From contig NZ_AP019797.1 of assembly GCF_009936275.1 (NCBI RefSeq), positions 108,501 to 172,500 of the forward strand: 64,000 nt of DNA. The letters are read 5' to 3'. How positions within the stretch are numbered: the first letter of the stretch is position 1; every line of letters begins with the position of its first letter. The position numbers were made by a program, and so were the translations under genes. This DNA comes from Rhodothermus marinus. Lineage in GTDB: Bacteria; Bacteroidota; Rhodothermia; Rhodothermales; Rhodothermaceae. Under the pieces are notes generated by a model. It worked only from the letters and a program-made list of their open reading frames with translations, was not told where the DNA came from and searched no databases. Shown here one piece after another: positions 52,993 to 64,000 of the stretch.

Positions 52993-54390
52993 TTAGCCGT
53001 CCAGACCGAGCTGCCGTCGGATCGAAGCATCCCGGTAGAACTCCGGCAGCTCGTCCTTGGCCGACGGATCCAGCCGGAGCGCCATCTTCAGCGAGCGAAT
53101 CCCCTCTTCCGAGCGCCCCAGTGCCAGCAGCGCCCGGGCCTGGCGGATGTAAGCGCGGGCGTCCGGGTTGAGCGTCAGCGCCTGGCGATAGGCCTGTAGC
53201 GACTCCTCGACGTAGCCGGCTTCGAGGAGCGTCTCGGCGTAGTCGAGCCAGGCATCGCGGTTCTGCGGATCGAGCTCGATCACCCGGTGGTAGGACTGGA
53301 GCGCGTCCTGCAGGCGCCGGGCGTTGTATTCACAGTCGGCTTTGGCGTACCAGAACTCGCTGGTCTCCGGCTGCAGCGTGACGGCCCGTTCCATGCAGGC
53401 GATGGCCTCCTCGAAGCGCTCCAGCGCATCGTAGCAGCAGCCCAGCCCGTACCAGGCCTCCGCATAGGCCGGGTCTTCTTCCAGAGCAAGCTGGAAGTAC
53501 CGGATGGCCGTCTCGTACTCCTGCAGCTCTTCGTAGGCCAGCGCGATATTGTAGTAGGTGGCCGGGTCGCCGCCCTCGATTTCCAGAACCTTTTCGTAGC
53601 TTTCGATGGCGCCTCGGAGATCTCCGAGATTGGTCAGCGCATTGCCCCGGTTGTACCAGGCCGAGCCGAAGTCCTCCTGAATGGCGATGGCGTAGTCGTA
53701 CGATTCGACGGCCTCCCGGTAGCGGCCCATGCGGTTGAGCACGATGCCCCGGTTGTACCAGGCATCGGCTGAATAGGGGTCCAGCTCCAGGTGCCGATCG
53801 TAACAGGCTAGGCTGCGCTCGTCGTCACCGAGCCGGTCGTAACAGAAGCCCAGTTCGTACCAGACTTCGGGATGATCGGGATTGAGCCGGGCCGCCTCCT
53901 CCAGGGCCTGGACCGCCTCTTCCAGGCGATCCATGCGCTCCAGCGTGATGCCCAGATTGTAGTAAATCTCGTCGTTCAGCGGGTCGATCTGCAGGGCCTG
54001 CTCGTAGGCCTGAAGCGCCTCCTCGAAGCGGCCCAGATTGTCCAGCGTGATGCCCAAGTTGACGAGCGTCTCCGTATCGGTGGGATTGAGCGAAAGCGCC
54101 CGATCGTAGGCCTGCAGCGCTTCTTCATGCCGCCCCAGATGGCTGAGCAGAATTCCCCGGCGCATCCAGGCGTCCGAGGCCGTGGGATGGAGCGCCAGCA
54201 GACGGTCGATCACGCCCAGCGCGTCCTCGAAGCGCCCTCGCTCGTAGTAGTAGGTGGCAATCTCTTCCAGTGTATCCGAATCGAAATACGCCGACGAACC
54301 CTGCGCTTCGTAGGCCGCCACCAGCTGCTCAATGTGGCTGGGATCCAGCGCGTCGTCGGCGTCATCGAAACCGAATTCAAAGAAGCTCAT
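52993..54390 (-). CDS. Tetratricopeptide-repeat protein
   Basis: A 465-residue protein composed almost wholly of TPR units from about residue 40. Roughly eleven 34-residue repeats show the pattern W/Y-x-x-L-G-x-x-Y-x-x-x-G-x-x-x-x-A-x-x-x-Y-x-x-A-L-x-x-x-P (for example AWMRRGILLSHLGRHEEALQAYDRALSLNP). The N-terminus is acidic (FFEFGFDDADDALDP). No signal peptide is seen, so it is probably a cytoplasmic scaffold. The ATG at 54390 directly precedes MSFFEF; a longer frame starts at 54399. It is followed by DUF368. Confidence 0.9.
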   Translation of the reverse strand: MSFFEFGFDDADDALDPSHIEQLVAAYEAQGSSAYFDSDTLEEIATYYYERGRFEDALGVIDRLLALHPTASDAWMRRGILLSHLGRHEEALQAYDRALSLNPTDTETLVNLGITLDNLGRFEEALQAYEQALQIDPLNDEIYYNLGITLERMDRLEEAVQALEEAARLNPDHPEVWYELGFCYDRLGDDERSLACYDRHLELDPYSADAWYNRGIVLNRMGRYREAVESYDYAIAIQEDFGSAWYNRGNALTNLGDLRGAIESYEKVLEIEGGDPATYYNIALAYEELQEYETAIRYFQLALEEDPAYAEAWYGLGCCYDALERFEEAIACMERAVTLQPETSEFWYAKADCEYNARRLQDALQSYHRVIELDPQNRDAWLDYAETLLEAGYVEESLQAYRQALTLNPDARAYIRQARALLALGRSEEGIRSLKMALRLDPSAKDELPEFYRDASIRRQLGLDG

Positions 54391-54595
54391 AGGCGCCAAA
54401 GGCTTTGAGAATTCCGGGCTGCCGGCTTGAGATCTCCCGGCCAGGCTATTAAAGCGATCCGCCCGAAAATGTTCGCGCAGGGCAGGTCCTGACTTTCAGT
54501 TTAATCGTCATCGAAACAATTTGCAAGAACTTCGCGCCGGGCGGTAGCGGTCTTTAGTATCGTCTGCAATCCTGCAAAAGCTAAGCCGCGCGCCC

Positions 54596-55258
54596 ATGCT
54601 GATCAGCTTCGAAGGCATCGACGGGTGCGGCAAAAGCACCCAGGCCCGGCTGCTGGCCCAGCGGCTGGAGACGGCCGGCTACCGGACGTTGCTGGTGCGC
54701 GAACCGGGCGGTACCGAACTGTCGGAGCGCATCCGCGGGCTTCTGCTCGACCCGGCGCTGGACATCGACCCTTTCGCCGAACTGCTGTTGTTTTCGGCGG
54801 CCCGGCGGCAACTGGTGGTGGAACGGATCCGTCCGGCCCTTCAGGCCGGCTACATCGTGCTGTGCGACCGCTTTTACGACTCGACCACGGCCTATCAAGG
54901 CGGCGGCCGCGGTGTGGCGGAACTGGCCTGGCTCCGGAACTTCAATCGGCGGGTAACCGATGGGCTTATCCCCGACCGCACCTACTGGCTGGACGTGCCG
55001 CTGGAGGTGGCGCTGGCCCGCCGAAACCAGGAGAGCAACCCGGACCGCATGGAACAGGCAGACCCGGCGTTCTTCGAGCGCGTGCGCGCGGCTTATGCCC
55101 AACTGGCCGCCGAGGAACCCGACCGCATCCTGCGATTGGACGCGACGGCCAGCATCGAGACGCTTCATGAAACGATCTGGAACGACGTGCAGCGGCTGCT
55201 GCCGCCAACCGGAACACGCCCTCCTGGCGTCGGTTCTTCTACCGACCGTAGCGGTTGA
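54596..55258 (+). CDS. tmk: Thymidylate kinase
   Basis: Phosphorylates dTMP to dTDP for DNA synthesis. The 220-residue protein starts MLISFEGIDGCGKSTQARLL with the P-loop GIDGCGKST (7-15). It has the dTMP-binding LVREPGG, the CDRFYDSTTAYQGGGRG segment and WLDVPLEVALARR. The C-terminal 20 residues, rich in Pro, Gly and Ser, exceed the usual enzyme length. It is upstream of the fur-type gene by 18 bases on the same strand. Confidence 0.95.
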   Translation: MLISFEGIDGCGKSTQARLLAQRLETAGYRTLLVREPGGTELSERIRGLLLDPALDIDPFAELLLFSAARRQLVVERIRPALQAGYIVLCDRFYDSTTAYQGGGRGVAELAWLRNFNRRVTDGLIPDRTYWLDVPLEVALARRNQESNPDRMEQADPAFFERVRAAYAQLAAEEPDRILRLDATASIETLHETIWNDVQRLLPPTGTRPPGVGSSTDRSG

Positions 55259-55276
55259 GCTTCAGGAGGACGGATC

Positions 55277-55807
55277 ATGTCTGTTTCCCAACAACAGCTC
55301 GAAGAGGTCAAAAACATCTTCCGGGCGTTTCTGAAACAGCGCGGCCAGCGGCAGACGCCGGAGCGCTTTGCCGTGCTCGAGGAGATTTATTCGACGAGTG
55401 ACCACGTCGATGCCGACGAACTCTACCTGCGGCTCCAGCAGAAGGGCGCGCGGGTGAGCCGGGCCACCGTTTACAACACGCTCGAACTGTTGCTCGAATG
55501 CGATCTGGTGGTCAAGCACCAGTTCGGCACCAATCAGGCCAAGTACGAGCGTGCCTACAGCTACTGGCAGCACGACCACCTCATCTGCCTCGACTGTGGC
55601 GAGCTGTTCGAATTCTGCGATCCGCGCATTCAGAGCATCCAGGAGATGGTGGCGGAAATCTATCAGTTCGACATCCGCCATCACGCCCTGAACTTCTACG
55701 GCCACTGCCGCCGCGAGAACTGCCCGAATCGCCCGGCCGCCGGCCGTGAGGCGCTGGCTACGGCCAGAAAGCCCGAGGCGCGTGCCGGTGCGAAGGAGTC
55801 CGCGTAG
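55277..55807 (+). CDS. fur: Fur-family metal-dependent regulator
   Basis: A 176-residue Fur-family repressor. It has an N-terminal winged helix (ETPERFAVLEEIYST-like segment and VSRATVYNTLELLLECDLV), then the dimerisation domain with the HDHLICLDCGELFEF metal/zinc segment. A second zinc pair lies in CRRENC near residue 150. It senses ferrous iron, zinc or peroxide; the sequence does not settle which. AGGAGG at 55264-55269 fixes the ATG. The C-terminal tail (about 155-176) is Ala/Lys-rich and outside the family domain. It follows tmk. Confidence 0.9.
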   Translation: MSVSQQQLEEVKNIFRAFLKQRGQRQTPERFAVLEEIYSTSDHVDADELYLRLQQKGARVSRATVYNTLELLLECDLVVKHQFGTNQAKYERAYSYWQHDHLICLDCGELFEFCDPRIQSIQEMVAEIYQFDIRHHALNFYGHCRRENCPNRPAAGREALATARKPEARAGAKESA

Positions 55808-55810
55808 GCC

Positions 55811-56179
55811 TCAGAGAAACGCCGTGTTGCGGACGAACTCGCGTAGCTGCCGTCCCTGCGTGTCGTAAAGCGTCACGCGAAACTCCCGCTGTCCCAGCAC
55901 CTCGGCCAGATCCTGTTCGGCCAGCGTGAACGTAGTGGTCCGCGCATCCAGCTCAAGGAGTCGCCGAACCCCGGACGTCACCTCGATCCGCGTAACGGTG
56001 GCCGGCAGGTGCGTCAGCGTGCAGGTGATCTGATGGCCCGTGCGCTGGCAGTTCAATTCCGGGAGTTGGGCGGCCGGCTCGGCCGCTGCCTGCACCGTCG
56101 TGCTGTGCAGGCGCCCCCGCACGTCCAGCACCACGAAGTCCGGCGGATCCAGGCTCAGCAGCACCACCGTGCTGATCAT
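55811..56179 (-). CDS. Conserved hypothetical protein downstream of the AraC regulator
   Basis: A 122-residue product with no recognised domain. Hydrophobic and beta-rich segments alternate (STVVLLSLDPPDFVVLDVRG, VTRIEVTSGVRRLLELD, EFRVTLYDTQGRQLREFVRN), like a small beta-sandwich. No clear signal peptide, though the first 20 residues are hydrophobic. Its ATG overlaps the AraC-regulator stop by four bases (ATGA), so it should be translated from the same message. It converges on fur with a 3-base gap. Function unknown. Confidence 0.6.
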   Translation of the reverse strand: MISTVVLLSLDPPDFVVLDVRGRLHSTTVQAAAEPAAQLPELNCQRTGHQITCTLTHLPATVTRIEVTSGVRRLLELDARTTTFTLAEQDLAEVLGQREFRVTLYDTQGRQLREFVRNTAFL

Positions 56180-57099
56180 ACGGCCGGGACGCTTCGGGCG
56201 TGCAGGCGGACATCCTGCCGGGGCGGTCGGCCGAACAGCCTCTTGTAGTCCCGGGTGAAGTGGGCCGGATCGTTGTAGCCCACGCGGTAGCCGGCCGAGG
56301 AGGCGTCGAGTCCTTCCATGAGCATGAGTCGCCGCGCTTCCTGCAGACGCAATCGCTTCTGAAACTGGAGCGGACTCATGCCGGTGGCCGCCTTGAAGTG
56401 CTGGTAGAGGGCCGAGGTGCTGAGGCCCAGCTCCCGTGCCAGTCGCTGGATGTCCAGCGGTCGGTCGAAGCGTTCGCGAATCAGCGCAATGGCCCGGGCC
56501 ATGCGATGGTACTGGCCGTTGAGCAGCACCAGATGACGCAGCCGTGCGCCCTGTTCGTCCTGCAGCAGTCGGAAGATGATCTCACGCGTGATGAGCGGAA
56601 GCAGCACGGGTGCTTCGTCGGGCGTTTCGGCCAGCCGGACCAGGCGCACGACGGCTTCCAGCAGGGGCGGCCGGAGCGGGCTCACGTCGAAGGCCGACAC
56701 TTCGGGACCTTCCGGCGAGGGCACGTAGCCCGCCTCCATCATGACCGCACTGATCGTGCGGGGATCGAGCGCCAGCCGCAGGCTCAGGTAGGGCGCTTCG
56801 GGCGAGGCTTCCACGACGTGGCTGGCCGCCGGTAGCTCCATCGTGGCGATCAGATAGTGATAGGGGTCGTAACGATAGGTCCGGCGGCCCACAATCACTT
56901 CCTTGGCGCCCTGAGCGATCACACAGAAGGCCGGTTCCCAGACGCGGTGAAACAGCTCAGTGGGGGCGGAGGCCCGGAAAAAGCTGACGCCCGGAATCGG
57001 CTCGCGGCCGCCGTCTTCCGGCACGATCCGGCCGATTCGTTCGACGAGTTCCTCCCGGTAGGCCTGCTCCTGCAGCGCCTCGCGCTCATGCTCCAGCAT
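56176..57099 (-). CDS. AraC-family transcriptional regulator, YqhC-like
   Basis: A 307-residue regulator with an AraC_N-type N-terminal domain (about 40-200). The domain includes PGVSFFRASAPTELFHRVWEPAFCVIAQGAKEVIVGRRTYRYDPYHYL, as in YqhC. A C-terminal pair of HTH motifs (about 210-300) follows, with DIQRLARELGLSTSALYQHFKAATGMSPLQFQKRLRLQEARRLM. YqhC of E. coli activates aldehyde reductase genes. Divergence from an oxidoreductase cluster suggests the same type of control here. GGAGG at 57105-57109 fixes the ATG at 57099 against an in-frame start at 57201. Confidence 0.9.
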   Translation of the reverse strand: MLEHEREALQEQAYREELVERIGRIVPEDGGREPIPGVSFFRASAPTELFHRVWEPAFCVIAQGAKEVIVGRRTYRYDPYHYLIATMELPAASHVVEASPEAPYLSLRLALDPRTISAVMMEAGYVPSPEGPEVSAFDVSPLRPPLLEAVVRLVRLAETPDEAPVLLPLITREIIFRLLQDEQGARLRHLVLLNGQYHRMARAIALIRERFDRPLDIQRLARELGLSTSALYQHFKAATGMSPLQFQKRLRLQEARRLMLMEGLDASSAGYRVGYNDPAHFTRDYKRLFGRPPRQDVRLHARSVPAV

Positions 57100-57104
57100 G
57101 GCTG

Positions 57105-57109
57105 CCTCC
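57105..57109 (-). promoter_or_regulatory. Shine-Dalgarno site of the AraC-family gene
   Basis: GGAGG on the minus strand, five bases before the ATG at 57099. It decides this start over the 34-residue longer frame. Confidence 0.8.
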
Positions 57110-57165
57110 GATTGAAATACCCGGTTTCCCCTCTGTACGCACCAACCTGCCTGCGGCTTCCAGCG

Positions 57166-57179
57166 TGGACAATCGTCCA
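57166..57179. promoter_or_regulatory. Possible regulator-binding dyad in the divergent intergenic region
   Basis: TGGAC, four bases, GTCCA forms a perfect short dyad midway between the AraC-family gene and the alcohol dehydrogenase gene. A second short inverted repeat, AGGCT-GA-AGCCT, lies at 57239-57250 near the dehydrogenase start. Either could be an operator, but only position and symmetry support this. Confidence 0.3.
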
Positions 57180-57272
57180 AGAATCCCGGAGGATCATTCA
57201 AATGGATGGAGCAGGTTTTTCTTAAAATGCGGATGAGAAGGCTGAAGCCTCCAAATCCAGTGGTATAGCACT

Positions 57273-58313
57273 ATGCGTGCAACCGTTCTGTATGGACCGA
57301 AAGACGTTCGACTGGAGCAGGTGCCCGATCCGAAGATCCTCGAACCGACGGACGCGATCATCCGGGTGCTGGTCGCCTGCATCTGCGGCTCGGACCTCTG
57401 GCCTTACCGGGGCTACGATCCTGTCCCCGAAGAAGGGCGGCCCATGGGTCACGAGGCCGTGGGCGTGGTGGAAGCGGTGGGCAAGGAGGTGCGCACGGTG
57501 AAGCCGGGCGACGTGGTGCTCATGCCGTTCGTCATTTCGGACGGCTCCTGCGAGTTCTGCCACGAAGGGCTGACCACAGCCTGCGTCCACGTAGGCTTCT
57601 TCGGCTATTCGCCGGGGGTGGGCGGGGCGCAGGCCGAGGCGGTGCGCATTCCGCTGGCGGACGGCACGCTCTACAGGGTGCCCGTCTCCGAGGGCGACCG
57701 TGAGCTGCTGCCGCACCTGCTCACACTCACCGATGTGATGGGCACCGGCCACCACGCCGCCGTGACGGCGCGGGTGGGGCCGGGCAAGATCGCCGCGGTG
57801 ATCGGCGACGGCGCCGTGGGACTCTGCGGCGTGCTGGCGGCCCGACGCCTGGGCGCCGAGCGCATCATCCTGCTGGGGCATCATCCCGACCGGCTGGAAC
57901 TGGGACGGGCCTTCGGGGCCACGGACGTGGTGACCGAGCGTGGCGAGGCGGCCGTCGAACGGGTGCTGGAACTCACCGGCGGTTTCGGAGCGCATTCGGT
58001 GCTGGAGTGCGTGGGTACGGAGGAAGCGGTGGAAACGGCCGTACGGATTGCGCGGCCGGGTGGGGCCATCGGACGCGTGGGCGTGCCGCACCACGAAGGC
58101 ATCCCAGCCGGGGTCACCTTTTTCAAGAACGTGATCGTGGCCGGCGGGCCGGCCCCCACGCGCGCCTACATGCCGGAGCTTGTGCCCGACGTGCTCGAGG
58201 GCCGCATCGAGCCGGGCCGGGTCTTCGACGTGACGCTGCCGCTGGACCGAGTGGCCGAGGGCTACCGGGCCATGGACGAACGCCGGGCCGTCAAAGTCAT
58301 GCTGGAGCCATAA
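57273..58313 (+). CDS. Zinc-dependent alcohol dehydrogenase
   Basis: A 346-residue medium-chain dehydrogenase with catalytic zinc ligands Cys38 (CICGSDLWPYRG) and His60 (GHEAVG) and a cofactor fold VIGDGAVGLCGVLAARRLGA. The structural zinc loop reads DGSCEFCHEGLTTAC with three cysteines visible, one fewer than the classical four, so the structural site may be altered. It is the first gene of the rightward redox cluster and divergent from the AraC-family regulator. Substrate is probably an alcohol/aldehyde pair but is not defined. Confidence 0.9.
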   Translation: MRATVLYGPKDVRLEQVPDPKILEPTDAIIRVLVACICGSDLWPYRGYDPVPEEGRPMGHEAVGVVEAVGKEVRTVKPGDVVLMPFVISDGSCEFCHEGLTTACVHVGFFGYSPGVGGAQAEAVRIPLADGTLYRVPVSEGDRELLPHLLTLTDVMGTGHHAAVTARVGPGKIAAVIGDGAVGLCGVLAARRLGAERIILLGHHPDRLELGRAFGATDVVTERGEAAVERVLELTGGFGAHSVLECVGTEEAVETAVRIARPGGAIGRVGVPHHEGIPAGVTFFKNVIVAGGPAPTRAYMPELVPDVLEGRIEPGRVFDVTLPLDRVAEGYRAMDERRAVKVMLEP

Positions 58314-60219
<1,906 letters not shown>

Positions 60220-60240
60220 ACTGTCGAAAGAAGGGTTCTT

Positions 60241-60677
60241 ATGACAACCCGAGAGCCGTTGAAGCACAGAGCTGGCCGCTGGACGAAGGAAGAGCTGACC
60301 CGCATCGCCACGGCCGACGATCTGCATGTGGCGCCGTTTCGGGAAGACGGCGTCACCTACGGCACGCCCACGTGGGTCTGGTGCGTGGTGGTGGGGGAGG
60401 CCGTCTATGCCCGGGCCTACCACGGCACCCGCTCCAGCTGGTACCGGGCGGCCGTGCGCCAGGGGGCCGGACGGGTACATGTGGCCGGAATGGTTCGCGA
60501 GGTGATCTTCGAGCCTGTGCCGGAAGATGATCCGCTTCAGGCGAAGATCGACGCCGCCTACCGGGAGAAATACCGGAGAAGTCCCTACCTTGAACCCATG
60601 GTGAGCCCCCGGGCCCGGGCGGCCACGGTGCGGATCCTTCCGCGTGATGAAGACACCAACCCGACCCTGTCGCAGCC

Positions 60678-60681
<4 letters not shown>
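60241..60681 (+). CDS. DUF2255 family protein
   Basis: A 146-residue cytoplasmic protein. Its features [43 protein letters not shown] and [19 protein letters not shown] match DUF2255, a split-barrel-like domain of unknown function. The split-barrel likeness to FMN-binding oxidases suggests a redox link but this is inference. It is 21 bases after the second aldo/keto reductase and overlaps the hydrolase-cupin gene by four bases. Confidence 0.85.
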
Positions 60682-62138
<1,457 letters not shown>

Positions 62139-62142
62139 CGTC

Positions 62143-62892
62143 ATGGCGGCCGAGCGCTTTCGCGTGCTGATCACCGGCTCCTCGGACGGCCTCGGGCGAC
62201 TGGCCGCACAGCGGCTGGTGGCGCTCGGGCATCGCGTGGTGCTCCATGCGCGCAACGCGCAGCGTGCCCGCGACGCACAGGCGGCCGTCCCGGAAGCCGA
62301 AGGCGTGCTCGTGGGCGATCTGTCCCGCCTTGAAGCGGTGAAGCAACTGGCCGAGGCGGCGAATGCGACCGGGCCGTTCGATGCAGTCATTCACAATGCG
62401 GGCGTGTATCGGGCGCCCGGCGACGAAATACTGAACGTCAACACCCTGGCGCCCTACCTGCTGACCTGCCTGATCCGAAAGCCCCGGCGGCTCATCTACC
62501 TGAGTTCAGGCCTGCACCGCGGGGCACGTCCTGATCTGAAAAAGCTGGTCGCCGGGAGCATCGGCTACGCCGAGTCCAAATTCTACGTGGTGCTCCTGGC
62601 GAAGGCCGTTGCCCGTCGGTGGCCGGACGTGTATGCCAATGCCGTCGATCCCGGCTGGGTCCCGACGAAGATGGGCGGGCCTGAAGCATCGGACAGTCTG
62701 GAGGAAGGGGTGGCCACGCAGGTCTGGCTGGCCGTGAGCGACGATCCGCGGGCAAAGGTCAGCGGCCGTTACTTCTACCACATGCGCGAGGTGCCCTGTC
62801 ACCCGCTGGCCGACGAGGTGGCCCTGCAGGAGGCCTTTCTGGAAACCTGCGCGCAGTGTACCGGCGTCCGCTTCCCGTCCGATCCGGCCTGA
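62143..62892 (+). CDS. Short-chain dehydrogenase/reductase
   Basis: A 249-residue SDR with the NADP-binding TGSSDGLG (about 11-18) and NAG in HNAGVY. The catalytic Ser is in YLSSGLHRG and Tyr-Lys in YAESKFYVV. VDPGWVPTKMGG follows, as in SDR oxidoreductases. The C-terminal part has extra length and a Cys-rich end (TCAQCTGV). It starts four bases after the hydrolase-cupin gene and is the last gene of the redox cluster. Substrate unknown. Confidence 0.88.
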   Translation: MAAERFRVLITGSSDGLGRLAAQRLVALGHRVVLHARNAQRARDAQAAVPEAEGVLVGDLSRLEAVKQLAEAANATGPFDAVIHNAGVYRAPGDEILNVNTLAPYLLTCLIRKPRRLIYLSSGLHRGARPDLKKLVAGSIGYAESKFYVVLLAKAVARRWPDVYANAVDPGWVPTKMGGPEASDSLEEGVATQVWLAVSDDPRAKVSGRYFYHMREVPCHPLADEVALQEAFLETCAQCTGVRFPSDPA

Positions 62893-63023
62893 ACCGGACC
62901 GGCGCGAATCTATCCGCCTCATTTTTTGGAATATCGTACAAAAACAACAGAAGATTGTCCTATCCTTTCCCGGCATGGTTTGCGTAAACTCACGGCGCGT
63001 TGTCGAAAACACATGCCGGGAGT

Positions 63024-63767
63024 ATGCGGGGCCGTTGCGGGTTGCTTCTCGTAGCATGGCGGCTGCTGGTGCTTGTCGGACTGATCGGGCTGGTGGAGCC
63101 GCACGGCGTCCGGGCGCAGGGCTTGCCGGTGAGGGGGAGTGTAGGCATAACGAATAAAGGGATCTCGTTTGTCCCGGCGTTTTCACTGGGGAAACCGGCC
63201 ATCGCATTCAGCAATGCCATCGGCCGGCGACTGCGGTTTGAGCCTGAGCTGCGCTTTGCACTGGAAGACGGTCGGCCCTGGTCGTTTATTTTCTGGTGGC
63301 GGTACGATCTGCGCTCCGATGAAAAATGGCATCTGCGGGTGGGGGCCCATCCGGCACTGTCTTTCACGACCCGGACGGTTGAGGGTGAAGCACTGATCGT
63401 GGCCCGGCGGTTTCTGGCCGGCGAAGTGGCTGTCCGGTATCGTCTGACGCCACAAGTTTTGGCCGGTGTGTACTACCTTTACGCGCATGGTCTGGAGCCC
63501 TCGGTGCACCGCCACGGCCATTTTCTTTCCGTACAACCCGGCCTGACATTTTCCGTTCATCCGGGCTGGGTGCTCGGCCTTTATCCTCAGGTGTACTACC
63601 TGCGTCTGGATGAGCGCCAGGGCTTCTATGCGGCCACGAGTCTGACGCTGAGCCTGCCCCGAACGCCTTTCTCGCTGAGCGTGCTTGTCAACAAAATCCT
63701 GCACACCCGTATTACCGGCGAAGACTGGCTCTGGAACGTCAGCCTGATCTATCGCTATCGGATGTAA
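63024..63767 (+). CDS. Outer-membrane beta-barrel-like hypothetical protein
   Basis: A 247-residue exported protein with a signal peptide (about 5-32, ending VRAQ) and then many alternating amphipathic strands rich in aromatic residues (SFIFWWRYDLRSDEKWHLRVGAH, LAGVYYLYAHG, VSLIYRYRM). The last residue is Met after Tyr-Arg, near the usual barrel end. I do not recognise the family. The ATG at 63024 follows CCGGGAG closely; an in-frame TTG at 63000 is possible. It is separated from the redox cluster by 131 bases and is probably its own unit. Confidence 0.7.
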   Translation: MRGRCGLLLVAWRLLVLVGLIGLVEPHGVRAQGLPVRGSVGITNKGISFVPAFSLGKPAIAFSNAIGRRLRFEPELRFALEDGRPWSFIFWWRYDLRSDEKWHLRVGAHPALSFTTRTVEGEALIVARRFLAGEVAVRYRLTPQVLAGVYYLYAHGLEPSVHRHGHFLSVQPGLTFSVHPGWVLGLYPQVYYLRLDERQGFYAATSLTLSLPRTPFSLSVLVNKILHTRITGEDWLWNVSLIYRYRM

Positions 63768-63807
63768 TCCCGGCCGGCGGCACCGTTTTTGGTAGAAACG
63801 GCGCAGG

Positions 63808-63831
63808 AAAAGGCGAGAAAGTTCGCTTTTT
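63808..63831 (+). terminator. Probable intrinsic terminator after the barrel-like gene
   Basis: GCGA at 63813-63816 pairs with TCGC at 63823-63826 around a 6-base loop. A and G on the left pair with T on the right to extend the stem, and T5 at 63827-63831 ends it. The stem is short, so confidence is moderate. It lies 41 bases beyond the stop at 63767. Confidence 0.55.
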
Positions 63832-63896
63832 CTCCTTTGACTTCTTGCCACAAAAGCCGTTTCTTTACACCGGTGTACAGGAGTGGCTGGAGGTTT

Positions 63897-64000
63897 ATGG
63901 TTCGTTTCGAGTTAGTCGGGTTGCTGTTGGCATGCCTGGGGGCCTGGGCGTTTCCCGGAGCGGTGGAGCTGGCCTTCTTCAGGGTGGCGACCGAGGGGAA
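63897..64000 (+). CDS. N-terminal part of a secreted protein (runs off the window)
   Basis: The visible 34 residues begin MVRFELVGLLLACLGAWAFP and look like a signal peptide followed by GAVELAFFRVATEG. This VEL-x-F-x-x-x start recalls the fibronectin-like domain at the start of secreted proteins of the Bacteroidota/Rhodothermota. A GGAGG-like site precedes the ATG at 63897. Too little is present for a function. Confidence 0.6.
   Translation, partial: MVRFELVGLLLACLGAWAFPGAVELAFFRVATEG

Noticed and set aside
53000..54390. Repeated DNA in the TPR gene as a possible repeat array or CRISPR
   Set aside because: The periodicity is about 102 bases and follows the 34-residue TPR units; there are no conserved direct repeats with unique spacers.

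Overview
The window is GC-rich, gene-dense chromosomal DNA from a thermophilic member of the Rhodothermota, most likely Rhodothermus marinus or a very close relative. The best marker is the family-16 glucanase at 8650-9510, which matches from memory the R. marinus 286-residue beta-glucanase/laminarinase. A short group-1 sigma factor without region 1.1, FadL and OmpA outer-membrane proteins and a C-terminal domain resembling type IX secretion sorting domains fit the Bacteroidota/Rhodothermota. Clear Shine-Dalgarno sites precede several genes (for example at 14252, 55277, 57099 and 59212). I see no rRNA, tRNA, CRISPR array, insertion sequence or prophage; this looks like core genome with a few accessory patches.

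Layout. 1-1220: prpB and the start of a (methyl)citrate synthase gene, the propionate/methylcitrate pathway. 1589-2287: membrane protein of unknown role. 2293-8572: a compact minus-strand biotin operon, birA-bioB-bioF-(FabH-like, probably BioZ)-bioA-bioD, with a perfect BirA-type operator at the birA start. 8650-9510: glucanase lipoprotein. 9544-12476: orphan small ORF, ROK sugar kinase and an AcuB/AcuC pair. 12603-14646: RlpA-like protein, a conserved hypothetical, a DJ-1/PfpI protein and a cold-shock protein, the last two each followed by a terminator. 14914-19032: S10 peptidase, trehalase and alcohol dehydrogenase in series. 19035-25929: a long minus-strand run with GlsB-like, TauE/SafE, CtpA-type protease, TatC, an OPRT-like transferase, glyA, DUF4359 and DUF4159 proteins.

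26066-31427: a DUF1028 protein, an 11-residue-repeat coiled-coil membrane protein, L-lactate dehydrogenase, a GDSL lipoprotein and a FadL-type porin. 31587-35206: an ATP-grasp ligase, a lysine-2,3-aminomutase-like radical SAM enzyme and a membrane protein with GAF and degenerate GGDEF domains. 35281-40267: a translationally coupled trio of two K+ uptake genes (trkH/ktrB, trkA/ktrA) and a 970-residue protein with an HExxH protease domain, a beta-propeller and a probable beta-barrel. 40326-42907: primary sigma factor and GH3-type adenylating enzyme. 43011-46335: folP-cdaA-pcm and convergent aroE. 46335-50404: barrel protein, small membrane protein, TenA, PgeF, OmpA lipoprotein and SDR.

50499-52079 is a decayed LVIVD/choice-of-anchor-B gene with two frameshifts and two in-frame stops. 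52081-55807 holds a DUF368 transporter, a TPR protein, thymidylate kinase and a Fur-family regulator. 55811-62892 is an accessory-looking redox cluster: an AraC-family regulator divergent from an alcohol dehydrogenase, two aldo/keto reductases, a DUF2255 protein, a hydrolase-cupin fusion and an SDR. It resembles the E. coli yqhC-yqhD-dkgA arrangement. The window ends with an outer-membrane-like hypothetical and the start of a secreted protein.

The most interesting leads are the BioZ-type biotin operon with its operator, the K+ transport/metalloprotease-propeller-barrel coupling, the KamA/ATP-grasp pair, the hydrolase-cupin fusion in the AraC redox cluster, and the pseudogene.
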